DNA of 64,000 nucleotides. Origin: Saururus chinensis (taxonomy: Eukaryota; Streptophyta; Magnoliopsida; Piperales; Saururaceae). The translations under genes and the position numbers were made by a program. The notes under the pieces were generated by a model that worked only from the letters and a program-made list of their open reading frames with translations, was not told the DNA's origin and did no database searches. Of the stretch, positions 45,512 to 58,131 are shown in pieces. The DNA is taken from the NCBI GenBank assembly GCA_035235625.1, contig CP141142.1:50509644-50573643 (forward strand). Reading direction: 5' to 3'. Numbering within the stretch: the stretch's first letter is position 1; every line of letters begins with the position of its first letter.

Positions 45512-47777
45512 ATGGCAGGCATGACCAGAAGGGACATCAGATTTTTCTTTATAATATTACTCATTTCAGTTGTGCACACAAATGCGAGGAATGTTTTTGT
45601 GTTTAGAAGTACCGGTAAGCCATATAATTGAGTTAAATATATGGGTGTGCCTTATTCACCTATTTTGGGAGCTCACTATAAGCAGCTAACTGTGTCTGAG
45701 GAACTTTAATTCAGGAGAATTGACATTTCTGGAGAACGGTTTGATTGAAAAATCAACTGTACTGGACACTGTTTCTGAAGGAGAGGCCCTTGCATTGGAA
45801 AAGTTCCCGCTAGATCTTTTTTGCAATTCATGCCTTGAGGCTTCAAGAAAAGTTGAGAAATTTTTGACTGATCCATCATTTCTTGACAAAATTGGTGCCA
45901 TTTGCACTGATGTTTGCAATCTTCTTCCTTCCGACTCACAAGTGAAGGTAATCACGTTTTTTAATGTTCAAACCAAAAATTCTGGTTGTTGGTCATGCTC
46001 TTTACTCATCTTCTTCTTAACATTTCAGTGTCTGGAGATGTCAGAGAAATACATACATCAGACGGTTTTATATCTCCAGGAATATTTCTCGGAGAGTAAC
46101 CTTTGCCATAGCACAGGTTTATGCCCTGAAACCACTGGCTTTGTTGTGCCTGACACCATCGAGGAAAATCAGGTGGCAGAAAAAAACTGATTTACAATGT
46201 TTCTTTTTGTCCTGTCCACATTTGTTTTCTTTAATGTCGATTGCTTTTGCATTTGAATCTGCATATTGATTATGTATGTTAGAATAGTGTTTGTCTATCT
46301 TGTGCTGTGACAGTTTTTCTTTTTTAAGAAAATTGAAAAAATGGGAAAATTTTGATTGAGATAACTTTTTGGTGGGCCCTAAGTATCTTCTGTACTGTAA
46401 AAATCTGGCTTTATCTTTACACTTACTCCATACAATTCTTAGATTTATAATGCAGAAACTAACAGGTAGTTGCTCATCCAAATAAGAAATTTAGTATCAA
46501 ACAACGAGTGAATCGTTCTCATATATGGGATAAGAAGAGGACACAAAATGAATCCGTGGGAGAATGCAGCCTATTGGCTTTACAATGACCCTGAAGCAAT
46601 TCGCATACTGAGTCTTTGGCAGAATATCGTCAGCCCCGTATCAATAGCTACATTTGGAAAAATAGCGGTTTTTATTGAACGGTGAAACTCAAATTTAAGA
46701 GAAGGGAAAATAAGCTTATGAAAAAAGTACCCAACCACTTAAATTGAACAAAATGGATCTATTAATATGGAACAAACTTTTTTTTGACATGGGGAATATA
46801 ATAAAAAATGCTATGATGTCTAATTCCCACGTGTTAAAAGGTTTATCTTCATTTTTTAGCCTCCTTTCCTGTATCATTTGTTGTAATTTTTTTTTCTTTA
46901 TATGTAAACATATAAGCTTTAATGTCATGAAAAGGTAAACAGCTAACATAAAAATTCCTAGATTGTAGAGGATAAGTATGTTATCACTTGCTACCCCACC
47001 TGTGACATGGTTTAGATGCGAAAAATGTGAAATCACTATGATAATTGTATCTAGCTTTAAAATTGTTTATTGACCTCTTAAGGCAAGTTTGAGGAGGCAG
47101 AAGGAGCTGGATGGTAATAAGCCGTTATTAGCAGTGATAATTTGTGTTTATTTTAGTTATTCTGGTAGACTTTTGTTTATGTTTCTTTTCTCACATTGTG
47201 GTTTCTTACCAGGTATCAAATGAAAGGAGCTGTACCACTTGTCGGGATGCTGTTAAAGAATTACAAGATGACCTAGAAGACCCTGAGACTAAGGTTGCAC
47301 ACCTATTTGTTGACTTTATTTTCTCGTTATTATCTACTATGGCCGTATAATTTTTTTTTCAGTTATTACAAATGATATATCCATCTTTGAGTAAAAAAGA
47401 TTATTGCTTTTGTTTTTTTTGGGCAGATAAGGGTTATCAAGGTTCTTCTCAAAGCTTGTGAAAACGTTGATGGCCATGTTAAGGAAGTAAGTGAACTGTT
47501 GTAAGGCTTTTTTATGCAACCATCATCCATACATTTGTAAAAAATGAGGGGAAAAAATATCTTACGAATATCTTTTTATTTGCAGTGCAAGAAAATGGTT
47601 TTTGATTATGCCCCTCTGATCTTGGCAAACCTTGGCAAGTATTTGAGCAACAATGATGTATGTTACATAGTTCACGTGTGTGATGCTGCTGCCTATCATG
47701 CGGATGAAAATACAAAACTCATAGAGCTGCCTGTTGATGGTCATCTGACAGCCCAACCAGCTAAGATGATCATGTGA
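45512..47777 (+). CDS. Plant prosaposin-like protein with two saposin-B domains
   Basis: Six coding exons: 45512-45614, 45715-45947, 46029-46172, 47213-47293, 47427-47486 and 47586-47777. Phases close to 270 residues. A hydrophobic signal peptide (FFFIILLISVVHTNA, about 11-25) sends it into the secretory path. Two saposin-B units follow, each with six cysteines in the standard spacing: C71, C74, C102, C113, C138, C144 and C167, C170, C198, C208, C233, C239. Plant relatives (At3g51730, At5g01800) are thought to be vacuolar or secreted lipid-interacting proteins; the exact role is not established. The ATG is the first in its exon, right after a CTCAG acceptor that closes a leader intron. An AATAAA at 47835-47840 is a likely poly(A) signal. 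An extra Cys at 98 is outside the usual six. Confidence 0.95.
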
Positions 47778-50349
47778 TTGTACAGTTGCAAGCCTAATGA
47801 TTGGGGTATGTTTGAATGAAATTAGATTCTTGTTAATAAAGTTATTTCTAGTTTTTTTTTTCCGGATGTAACAATAGTTTATGCCTTCTTATAAGCTAGT
47901 TGATGTTGCTTACATTGCCTCGGATGTCACATGTCTGAACCTGCATGGAGTAGCATTGTGTGTTATGAATGCTATTTTGTGTACTTATACATATTTTCTT
48001 ATGTATAGGATATTTTGTTTCATGGCCCGTGAACTTCTGATAGTATAATAGATTACTCTTATCTATTGACTATTATCACTTGTGCCCCTTGCCAGATGTG
48101 ATCCATGTTGAGTCTACTATGCAAAGGCCTGATATTTAAGCCATCGGTCCAAGCGTTCAAGAGGCATACAAATAAATAAAAAGTACCATGGCCTGAATTC
48201 AAAGAAGTTTCAATGTTTTTGAATTTCATTGTTTTTTCCCCAATAAAGTAACTTACAAAAAGTTACCGAAGCGAGTCCTCAGAAGACTCGGCTCATATTC
48301 TTATTTGAGATTTAATATCATTCATCACCAGTAGCACATGTTTCGAGCTAAGACATGGTCCAGGCGGGAAGATTAGGGCATAGATGAAATTCACAGATTG
48401 TTCAGTGAGCTGAATGTAGGCTTCCAATGAGAGCTAACTATGCTAGGGCTATCACCCCTAGAAAGTGGGATAGAAAATGTTCATTGATAATACTAATCTA
48501 AGGGGCGTGCTAGGTGACCGTGGTGATAAATCTGGGGAAAGCAATATCCACCTGGGAGGATCAGAAGAGAGCTATAATACTCTCCAGCATATGCATGCAA
48601 ACTCGACCTCTCAACAATCACAATCAGAGCTGTGCTGGAGAGTGGTGCTAAGGGGGGAAGGGCTCACTCGTTATCCCTGTGATTTTCAAAGAATCTCCAT
48701 TCCGTTCAATCGCGTTAGAATTGCTGTTATTAGAGAATTATCATTTATTGAATCTTCGACGCTCAGTAAATAGGAAAGAATTACTCCCACAGAAGATTAC
48801 AAAAAAGAGAGAGAAAATAGGTTCTGAAAATTGAACTAATCATGTATCCAGCGAAACATAAATGGGAAAATTTTGAGTTATTATAGGTACTCTCATCAAG
48901 CTAATGGCAAGAATCTCGATTACTAGGAAGTTTTCCCAAATGGACATAAAGGAATGCCATCATTCTAATACGTACCCTCTTATATGACTCCCCTTGTGGC
49001 TAGTTTTGGAAAACTAAATCCTTCACATTTCAATTTATCAATAATGTAGGAGAAAAGAAAAAAGGAAATCCAACTGAATTCGGCAATTGAGGTTCAATAA
49101 TTAGCTCTAATCACGTATGAAGACAAGTTGTTAATTAGGTGAGCTCAAAGGTGTTCTGACTTTTGAACCACACCATGCTGGGGAAATGTCCCCACGGAAA
49201 TATCCTTAAGTTTTGGCACGCCCACGCAGAATGACCTCCGACAGGATCGGACACTTCCTTATAATCTACTAGATTAGTAGTATGTTAACAATGATAAAGT
49301 TCCAATGATACTAGAATGCCACAATGAATTTAATTTTATCAGTGTGTTTAAAATTGATTCGGCCACCAACCTGGATTGATAGTGGGATTTGGGTTTTTCA
49401 AGTTCAACTGGGCATAAATCCGGTTCAACCGAATAAAACCAAATTTGGCTGATAAATGGCCCCAACCTGGAAAAATTATTGGGTCCGGTTGAACCAGGTT
49501 TGACCGGCCCGGAACACCGAATTTCATATACAAACTACATATACTGTTTCATGTTCAACGATTTCTTTTGTTAGTTCTAACCACTATTGTTAGTTCTAAC
49601 CAAGCTCCGTGACCCAAAAAAACCCTCTAGTACCCGAAGAGAGTATAGAGGAGGAGAAATAGGGTACTCAATAAAATATTGGGGTCCATATAGCCATGTT
49701 CAGAAAGAGGCTATTTGGACCCATAAAACCTTTCAGTGCCCCAAGAAATAAAGGTCATATGCCACTACTTCACACTCATGAGACAAAATATCTTTGTACC
49801 TTTAGCCTTTAAGTAGGTCTTTCATTATTATCATGATGACTTACAAATTTAAAACCTCTTAAATTTTTTTAAATATACAACCTCCTATTTTTATTCTTCT
49901 AAAAGTTTTGGTTTATGTGGGACTATAAAAAAAGGAGATTTAATTTTTTTGATAATAAAGGACAAACTAATTGTTCTTTTTTCCCATTACCTTAGCCTGG
50001 CTGTATTTAAGATGGGCTTACAATTGTTTAAACCTGATCTTAAAAAAAATTAGCCTTTACATTTTTACTCGTTTATAAAAATTTTGCTCCTAGCCAGACC
50101 CGGTCTTAGCAAATTTTGGCCGTAACCTATATTTTTACTTGTTTTTGAAAGTTTTGCTCTTAGCCAGAGGGGTGTTGGAGGGAGTGAGTAGTGGAAGAGA
50201 AAGAGGAGAGTAAGCTAAACGAAGAATAGAAGAGAAAGATTGTCTTAAATATGAAGTTTCTATATATGATTTTCGATGGCAGAAGACCATTTGTATATTG
50301 GTATAATTGACACTCGAAATTGGCCAACTGAAAGAATTTTAAAGTTTTA

Positions 50350-50634
50350 AAAAAATATTAAGCACAGATAGGGTACTTACATAAGCATGCTTATATGGTG
50401 CCTATCACCAATTGTAAGTGATGCGGCATAATAGAAATGAGGATGACCTAACGGAAAAATATTAGGTAGTGATACCAACTTGACATGCCTATCACTAATC
50501 AAGATTTAAGATATCATTTTTTTTTTATTAAGTAGGTTATTTTTAAGGAATTAACCGAAAAATGTGTGATAAGTCTATTTTTTATTGGTGATAGGTACGG
50601 CCACGTTGGTACCTTATCCATACTTAATATTTTC
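50350..50634. mobile_element. Foldback element with arms of about 50-60 bp
   Basis: The left arm starts AAAATATTAAGCACAGATAG and contains GGTGCCTATCACCA. The right arm holds TTGGTGATAGGTACGG and ends CCATACTTAATATTTTC. The arms pair with a few mismatches. Similar half-arms (TGACATGCCTATCACTA and GGCCAAGTTGATGCCAAATC) lie inside and to the right, suggesting a decayed second insertion. Confidence 0.55.
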
Positions 50635-51094
50635 TCTGATCTAATATATTAATGTTAGGCAGGCCAAGTTGATGCCAAATCTACATGTAATATTATCTCA
50701 TTTTGAAGGGTCATTTGCATTCATGAGGTCAAATCTCCGCATCTTAAATATGGACGTTAATTATGTACACGTGTGTATATACACCATTTAACTCAACAAA
50801 ATAGCCAATCAGATGTAGATGATATAAGACCCTCGCCTAGGTAGCAACCTTCCCTAGATGTCATCAAAGATTGCTTTAACACGTCTCTACTTTGCTCTTA
50901 ACAATGGAAAAAATCCCTGGAGGTACGTCATACAGGATCGCATGCTGCATAGTGAATCATCCCACATATTTTTGCTATATTTGCCGTCTCTAGTGAATCT
51001 CATTGTTTATAGCTTGGATTCTCTCTCAAGTCTCTCTCTCTACAAGTCTTCTCTAGGAGTTTATTTGAAGAATTACTATCAAGTACAAAAAATA

Positions 51095-51202
51095 TACTAT
51101 TTTTGTCCTAAATTATTAGTTTCATTTAAGTTTTCAAATAAATTAATTTAAGTGTATTTTAAAAAATTAAATAGAACTATACTAATATAGGATCGGAAGG
51201 AG
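51095..51202. mobile_element. Stowaway-like MITE
   Basis: Left end ACTATTTTTGTCCTAAATTA and right end TAATATAGGATCGGAAGGAG are imperfect inverted copies, and TA follows on the right. The interior is AT-rich with no coding frame. Confidence 0.5.
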
Positions 51203-51521
51203 TATAATCTTCCAACAAGGCAGCAAAAAGCAAGACAACTGATTACATAGAATTTATTAATGAAGAGAGAATGGTCTGACATGAATTAAATTAATGCTAA
51301 TTATAGCATAACTTAATAGACTAAAAGATAATGACAGCAAAAAGTTGTTTACAATTATTAAACAATAAATGTATGAAAGCAATATCAAAGAAGACTTAAA
51401 ACTCTGAAAAATAAAAGAAAAAGACTGGAACTCTAAAACAATGGATGTCCCCTAACTGAAAAATGAGACGGAATATAATGACCAGTACTACATGCAACAA
51501 TGCAATGAAATCACCCGACTC

Positions 51522-52364
51522 TCAGAGTTTGAGAGACACGTCTGGTGGGCCGGCTTCCTGCTGTTGGGGCTTACCGGCCGGCCACAGCCCCGCAGCCGGC
51601 CCGCTGGAAGGCTGACTTGATGGCACCATGCTTCTGGCCCTAGCAGGTCGGACGGCATTAGCACTCCTGGCTGCCCCTGCATGCTCCATGGCAGCAGTCA
51701 GCCTATCCAGCGTGGGCTGATGATCGTTGGCTCCCATGCTGTAAGGCCATCCGGGTGGTGGCGGTGCGTAGGGGGGATAGTAATTAGGCTGGCGCATGGC
51801 CGGGTATGGCTGAGCTGCCATGCGAAAGGCCATGGATCTTCCGAATGGGTCATGGAGGGGAGAAAGGTGAGGCCCCGGGTAGCGGAGAGGTGGAGGGTAA
51901 GGGTAGGGGAAGGGAGGGTAGTCCACCATGCCGTGATGGCTGCCCCTACGCTGCTTGACCATGGTGCGCTCACGCCGGTGGGCGTTTTGGTGGCCACCCA
52001 GCGCCTGGGAGGTGAGGAAGGTCTTCTGGCAAAAATTACAGGAGAAGACCCTCCCGCCGCCCTCCTCAGCCGCAGCAGGGGTGGGAACAGAGACGTCATG
52101 CAGATGCGGCTGGGAGGCTAACACATCGAACCTGGAGAGGAGGTTCAGTTCTGCGGTGGGCTGGTTGGCGTCTTGGGCACTACAGAGGCTCAACCCCAGT
52201 ATTATGTCTGGCTGTTCTGGCATTACTGGCTGCGGCTGCGGTTGTTGATCTTCTTTGTGGTTGGCCTCCTCCTTGGAGGAGGAAGAGGACGAGGAGGTTG
52301 GAGATCCATTTGTCGGAGGATCAGACGGTGTAGGACTGTTTTGGTCACTCTTCTGGAATTCCAT
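51522..52364 (-). CDS. Single-finger C2H2 zinc-finger protein with EAR-type motifs
   Basis: Intronless, 280 residues. One plant-type C2H2 finger, [21 protein letters not shown], uses Cys109, Cys112, His125 and His129 and contains the QALGGH signature that contacts DNA. An LxLxL motif (IILGLSL, 55-60) lies before the finger, and the protein ends DVSLKL, close to the DLNL/DLSL repression motif that recruits TOPLESS-type co-repressors. So it is probably a nuclear transcriptional repressor of the ZFP1-8/KNUCKLES-like group; the exact orthologue cannot be given. A Ser-rich start (about 20-30), a Gln-Pro stretch (40-47) and a Pro/Tyr-rich region after the finger are of low complexity. The coding part is GC-rich compared with its flanks, which creates long spurious frames on both strands. 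The start at 52364 is the first ATG in frame. Confidence 0.93.
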   Translation of the reverse strand: MEFQKSDQNSPTPSDPPTNGSPTSSSSSSSKEEANHKEDQQPQPQPVMPEQPDIILGLSLCSAQDANQPTAELNLLSRFDVLASQPHLHDVSVPTPAAAEEGGGRVFSCNFCQKTFLTSQALGGHQNAHRRERTMVKQRRGSHHGMVDYPPFPYPYPPPLRYPGPHLSPLHDPFGRSMAFRMAAQPYPAMRQPNYYPPYAPPPPGWPYSMGANDHQPTLDRLTAAMEHAGAARSANAVRPARARSMVPSSQPSSGPAAGLWPAGKPQQQEAGPPDVSLKL

Positions 52365-52479
52365 GGGGGGGGTAAATATGACAGATTACAACAAAGAGAT
52401 TGACAAAATAGACTGAGACTACTAAAGAGCAGAGAAGATGTTTGGTTTGGAGAAGAAGTGGAGTTTTGAGGGAGGAGAG

Positions 52480-53866
52480 ACATGTATTAATGCAAATGCT
52501 TCGTTCTAAGTATGGAAAGAGAGGCCTGTTTACAGTGTGGTAGCCATTTATGAGGGAAATTTCGAAGGGGCTTTAGGAGGAGGGATAAAGTCAATACTGT
52601 CTAGATACGCACAACTCGACATGCAGAGACTTATATTTCTTTCCTTCTCTGCAACACGAGTTTGGAGCGTAAAAGATAAGTGTTTTCAAGTTTGGAAGCA
52701 TCCAGCGGAGCAGATATCCCTTGGGACCTGCAGGTCCATAGTTGATAGCCCTCAGCCACATCAACTGCGGCTGCAGCTACTTAGATCTGATCAGTATTAC
52801 CCGGCTTTATCAGGCTTATAAACCCAGATTCCAATGAGCTGGAAAGGTTTTAATTGTTGGGAAAAATTAAGAAAGTTGGCACTATATTTGTATAGCAATA
52901 TGTGTTTTCCATGTATATGGCACTGAACATATATAATTATGTGACCACACCATTATAGAGATCAATGAGCAATTATCTCATTTAAACATTATTAAGTACA
53001 ACAAAGTTTTTCCTATAAAACTTTCGATGAACACTACTAGAGAGATTAATTGCAGTTTTTCTCAATGAAACGTAATTAAAATATATAAGAGAGAGTTTGT
53101 GAGCAAAAAATAAGTTCGGGTTTTCCTTGCAAACATTTTGATGCATTTCTGTCAACATACTTTGTTTAGGCAATAAAAAAAGATAGTTTGGGTTTGATTA
53201 ATTTGATGCACTTTTGTCAAGATAAAAAGCTCCATCTCACATTTTTAGGTTATGAATTCAAGCTGCATTATTTCTATTTGGAGTTGGCAGATCAAATTTC
53301 ATCAGAATGTACATAGTGCAATTGCGTGCCTTGCCGGCTGACATATTCCATCTCAAAAGCTTATACTCCGAGGATCACCTAGTAGGATGCATTGAGATAA
53401 GGATCAGCTAGTTGCATCTTTCACTTTCTTTAAGTTTTCTTGTTCGTAACCACTTAATTGCATATTATTAACACACATTTTGCGTTTGTCATAAAGAAAC
53501 TGGAAGCATCATGACCAGAGACGGACGAGAAAAAAACATTGGGTGCTTGAAAATTTCCAAGTTTGGGGTGGTGCCATGCCTCCCCCCAACTCCATCCCTG
53601 ATGGTGATTATGACTATGTGACTAGCCTATGAACATGGTACACAGAGTACAAATCGTCATTTATATACAACTGCGCTTTTATGTACCATGTTCGCAGCTC
53701 TATATAGGCTCTAGTCACGGCGAGGGAAAATATTTTTGGATAATAATTGTCATTTCCGCACTATTTATGAGTTGATATAAATTATCTAAGGATGATAATT
53801 AACTTGATGCTAATGACAAACGATGCTTGTCGCTAACATTTTTACTTGTCTGGTTTTCTTTTTTAA

Positions 53867-53910
<44 letters not shown>

Positions 53911-54030
53911 TAAAGATGTACGTATGCTCACACTACATTCAGAGTGATGTTGTTCCTCGGGAGAGATTCAATGAGCCCATCAAAGGTAGGATCAACACTC
54001 TAACTTAATTTTGAAAGGTAAAAATTTTAT
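52480..54030. other. Upstream region of the zinc-finger gene and intergenic DNA
   Basis: No further gene is seen. A (TA)20 run lies at 53869-53908. The short block AGAGTGATGTTGTT occurs at about 53940 and again near 54220, on either side of a family A MITE. Confidence 0.5.
53869..53908. repeat. (TA)20 microsatellite
   Basis: Pure TA dinucleotides for 40 bases, between AACT and GGTAAAG. Confidence 0.95.
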
Positions 54031-54046
54031 TTTTAGTGATGGAAAA

Positions 54047-54214
54047 TATTTTTAATGTTTCACGTTCAAACAATGAGCCTAGCATAAGAAATGCTCATGA
54101 AGTATTTATTTTCAAGTATTGACATTAACATATGCACTATCCATCTTAAAAATAAACGCTTAACATAGCATTTTTTAAGGCTGGGCTCATTGTCAACCGG
54201 GAACACAAAAAAAA
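54047..54214. mobile_element. Hairpin MITE, family A copy 3
   Basis: The left arm TTTTTAATGTTTCACGTTC followed by CAATGAGCCTAGCATAAG pairs with the right-arm reverse of GGCTGGGCTCATTGTCAACC and GGAACACAAAAAAAA. The core holds AGTATTGACATTAACATATGC and matches the other copies. It is the most decayed of the four. Confidence 0.65.
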
Positions 54215-54229
54215 CTCAATCCAGAGTGA

Positions 54230-57200
54230 TGTTGTTTGATTAGACCTAAGATCAAAACTTTACCAAAATGACAACCTCAATTAAAATGCAAATAAAAACA
54301 TTCCTGTTAAGTGATCTTATTGAGAATATACACCCATTGTAGATTAGAGCATATCACAAATTTTAGTATTTTCCAGGAATAATTACATTGCTTAATTTCC
54401 CTATAAAATTAATTTAAATCTTCACTCTTTTCCTCCAAATAATGTAGAATCTGAGTTCAATGGGCTTCTCAAGCGGGCCCTTTTCCGTCAGGGGCAGAAA
54501 AACTTTCTTACAGGGCTGTGGTTTCATTGTAGCACGGCCCACAGAATGCCCATAAAGCTCCCGTCGTCTACCTGTTGAGGAGAGTGACAGTATCTCTTCC
54601 GTATAATCGGCCCCGGCTGCTTTTGTTGAAGTCTTCAAGACGGCAAGTGCTCTGTCTCTGTCTCTGTCTCTGTCTCTCATATTTTTGTGTGTGTGTGTTG
54701 AAGTTTGGATTCTAGGATTTTGTTTTGATCTTTTCAGTCGTGTTTGTGGACGAAAGCTTGGATCTTTTGGAAAGTGGTAGGAGTTTGTGGTGGGACTTGG
54801 GGATTAATGATTTCTTTCTGCAGAGTCAATCGATGTTTTCTATTCAGAACAATGTGATCATTCTTGTTATTCATTCTCTATTGGGTGTTGTTTCCTCTCA
54901 GCTTAACACTGAAATTATTTGACGAGTTTTTCAACTGTAAATGTGCACTTAATCATTTTTTCGATATCGAAGTGTGCAGTTATGCACGAATAAACACCAA
55001 ATCTATGTATTTTTACTAGTATAATTAGTGTGTACGGTAGATGATGATGATGAATTTTATACCGTTTTACCTGAACTTTCATGTTATTTCCTAATTGATT
55101 GATGACAACCTCATTAGACTTTCGTTCGCCAATTAACTGATTTTTTTTCTGAAGATCTTTTATGCTGCACGTGAATTTTCTATACTTTTGTTTTCTGAAT
55201 GTATATCTTAGGTTAGCATCTCATTGTTGTTTTTTTTACAAAATTAAAATCTTGAAGATTATCATGAAAATAGGCAAACTTAGTGTTTAAACTCTAGAAC
55301 TGCATGCAAAGCTTCCATAACTTTGTCTAATTTTCACAAAATTTGTGTTGAAGCAGGGAGAATGCGTTTCCTGCCCCCTTTTTGCTTGACAAATGGCCAG
55401 AAATAAGTGTGCTTTTATTATAGAAGTTGGATAAAAGTGGCTTAGGGTAATGAGACCTGAACTAGTTACTGAAAGGCCAACTTTTAAGTAGCCGTTCAGT
55501 GTATTTGTTGTATTTGTTTAGGACTGAATTTGAATCAGTCCACGGTAAGATGCGTTTCATCCACTTACTGCCTCTGAAAACTTAAAACCCGACCCTGACC
55601 TTCGTCCCACTCTGCTCCTGATTTATCTCATCTCCTCTCCCGATCCCAGCCGCAACCACAGCCTTTGCTAACTCCTGTGACCCCGGCCTCTCCTTCCCGT
55701 CGGCCTCGACTCCTCCCATCCCCTTTCCCTCTCTTTATCTCCCTCGTCCCTCTCCTCTCACTGTCTTCAATGTTCCCCGAAATTGATTGCTACTGATTTC
55801 TCATGCCGAAAAGGACATCACAGAAGGTGTTGTGCTACAAAAGAGGGAAGAAGGAAAAGCAGTTCAAAGTCTCTCTCGGCCTCTGAAATCTGAGCTCTTG
55901 GTGGTTGAAGTTCTGACGTGGGTTTTCTTTGTTAGATCTATTTTGAGTTCAAGTATGGGACATTGTTTGAGAAGAAATAGATCTGGTTTCATCTGATTTT
56001 GGTGGTGAAAGGTGGGTGGATTTTGCTTGGTTTGGCCGTTTCTGTTTCTGTTGAACGAAGTTTGAAATGTTTTTTCGGTAAAAGTTTAATAGCTGGCCAT
56101 GGTTGTCTTATCGGTAAAGTTGCCTTTTGGATATCGGTTAGGGAAAAAATTCTGCATTTGCGTGAGTGGGTTTTTTTGCTCTTCATCATGGTAATATATG
56201 TCTAGTTTTTACTCCATTCTAGAGCATTGCTGTACTATTCGCATGAAAAGTTCTAAATGTAATGGTTTTTATAGTCCTTAGTATTCTTTTATCTTGTTCC
56301 AATTTTTTGGTAATTGGGTGTTTTACATATGAACTTCTCAACGTGTTAGATGGGGATCATGTTATTTTCTGGCGGCTAGAAGGTTTCACTCTGGTGGACA
56401 TGCTAGGGAACAATTGATGCACTGGCTTTTCACTGTTTTCTTCTCGCTTTCGCTTAAAAAACTTGCTAGTGCTGGCTCTGCACTCTTCATTTTACAGTCC
56501 TGAGTCCACACCAACTCCAGAAGTAAGATTTTGCTGAAAAAAAATGCAGCGTTCCCATTTGTGAATTGCACTGGATAGCCGATTTGATAATATATGTTCA
56601 TCTCGGATATAAGTGCCATGAGCAGTGGGTAGGGGTTTATTTATATAGATAATTTAAGTTTGTGACTTCTTGTTGTACTTCTATATCCTTTTTTTTTTGG
56701 CTTCTATGATGCTGTATCCTTTCTATTGCATGCAAAATTATGGCCCTCATCTAAATCTACTTCATTTCCATCTGTGTTAGTTGTTTTGATGTTCTACAGA
56801 AGGATTTCGTGTTATTTGTGCTCTCACACTTCCTTCTATGTGTTTGTGTGGCATTTGTGATGTGTATCCATGTCTGCCTGCTTTCCTTTTTTGGGGTGGT
56901 TGGTTAGTTTGGGTGGGTGGGTGGGCAGGTAGGTCTTATTTGAGTTTGTTAGTCCATCTGGCTTACCGAATTGGATGAACTGGTTTCCAGCTATTGATAG
57001 CGAAAGCAGCAGCAGTGGCCAAAATCCTTTGTCATATGAGCTGGGTATTCAGTTCTTAGAGTCGATAATCCACATGCTCTTGTTATTCATTTAAAGGGGT
57101 GGCTTGTTCAGTGATGATCACAAAGCATTCTATTACACAGCACTTACTGGGTCAGTCATAATGACAAGAGCTGAATCCTTCAAGACACGTTTCCATGAAT

Positions 57201-58131
57201 TTCTGCTTCTGGTTTAGTAGTAGAGGTTCACCGCCACATAAGCATGTGATATTAGATAGACTATTCGGCTGGCAGCAGGGGTTGCCCTTTTGCAGCACTC
57301 CGCTGTCTACCTTCGACCATGCCCAGTTTAAATTAGCTATAAGGGTTGCTTCAGTCACAATGCCATGTTTTCTAACTTAACAAAATATTTCCACTTATTA
57401 ACTCCAGAAGAAATTATTTTTTTTAAGGAACTGCAATCATTGACATCAAGTGGTTACAACTAAAAAAATTTACTAGAAACAACTAAAATTCTCTATAGGA
57501 CTTGTTATATGATTCTACGTCAGTTTCTTGTAAGAGTTCTTCTAGAAAAAATTTCATCAGGCAATGTTGGATTGCAGGTTAATTTAGCCTCTTAATTTGA
57601 CTGGACAATGTGTGTACATATCCTGTTTGGCCCTCTGCTTTCCAGTTATTGCATAATGTACTAATTGCTGCTCTTTTAGATTTTTGGTAGGAACTGGGGT
57701 ACTGGTTGGAATTCAGCAGCTGCTTGCAACAAAACCTCAGAAAGAATTGGTCCGGTTTTGTAATTTTGTTCAGGTGTGTACTTTGAGTTTTTGTTTCAAA
57801 CAACTAGGATCCCGATTTTTACATTCAAACTTGTTCTTTGAAATTCATATCTTGTCCTCAGTGTAGCATATTGCATTAAAGCCAATCAAGGAACGTGATA
57901 GAGGAACCTATTTAGATATTCCTAGTTCATTGACTATATGAACCTATTTAGTGCTTGATTAGTTTAGAAGTGACTGAACTTTAGATATTGGATTTTATAC
58001 ATTACAACAATGATCATAATATTTGGTACTACAATGTAAGCTTTGGAGAAATGCGAGGGAACACTTTTTTGGAATAGATGAACTGGATGGCGGCAGAGAA
58101 CTTCACTTGTTGGCTATCAACCTTTTGGCAG
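54230..58131. other. Stretch without a recognised gene, possibly transcribed
   Basis: Base composition changes at about 54.6 kb to T-rich plus-strand DNA resembling a leader and introns. A (TCTCTG)-type tract lies at 54655-54680 and a CT/C-rich patch at 55590-55770. A 27-codon frame from ATG at 55804 (MPKRTSQKVLCYKRGKKEKQ...) and an open stretch at 57680-57773 (VGTGVLVGIQQLLATKPQKE) are followed by plausible donors, but I recognise no family. A long leader of the TAF13-like or NAA38-like locus is possible. Confidence 0.35.

Larger units (their letters stand above)
47860..51480. other. Intergenic stretch, no gene seen
   Basis: About 3.6 kb without a recognisable gene. The 98-residue frame at 48477-48773 has no family signature. 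At 49370-49550, runs such as GGTTGAACCAGGTTTGACCG recall the interior of the Mutator-like elements near 29.1 and 30.6 kb. A foldback element and a Stowaway-like element are listed separately. Confidence 0.5.

Noticed and set aside
48477-48773. 98-residue plus-strand frame
   Set aside because: No family signature, no splice context, and surrounded by non-coding AT-rich DNA.
51681-52483. Long frames on both strands over the zinc-finger gene
   Set aside because: They come from the GC-rich coding sequence in other phases and lack any motif.
54414-54680. 88-residue frame starting MRDRDRDRDR
   Set aside because: The start is a translated (TCTCTG)-type repeat, and the rest matches nothing known to me.
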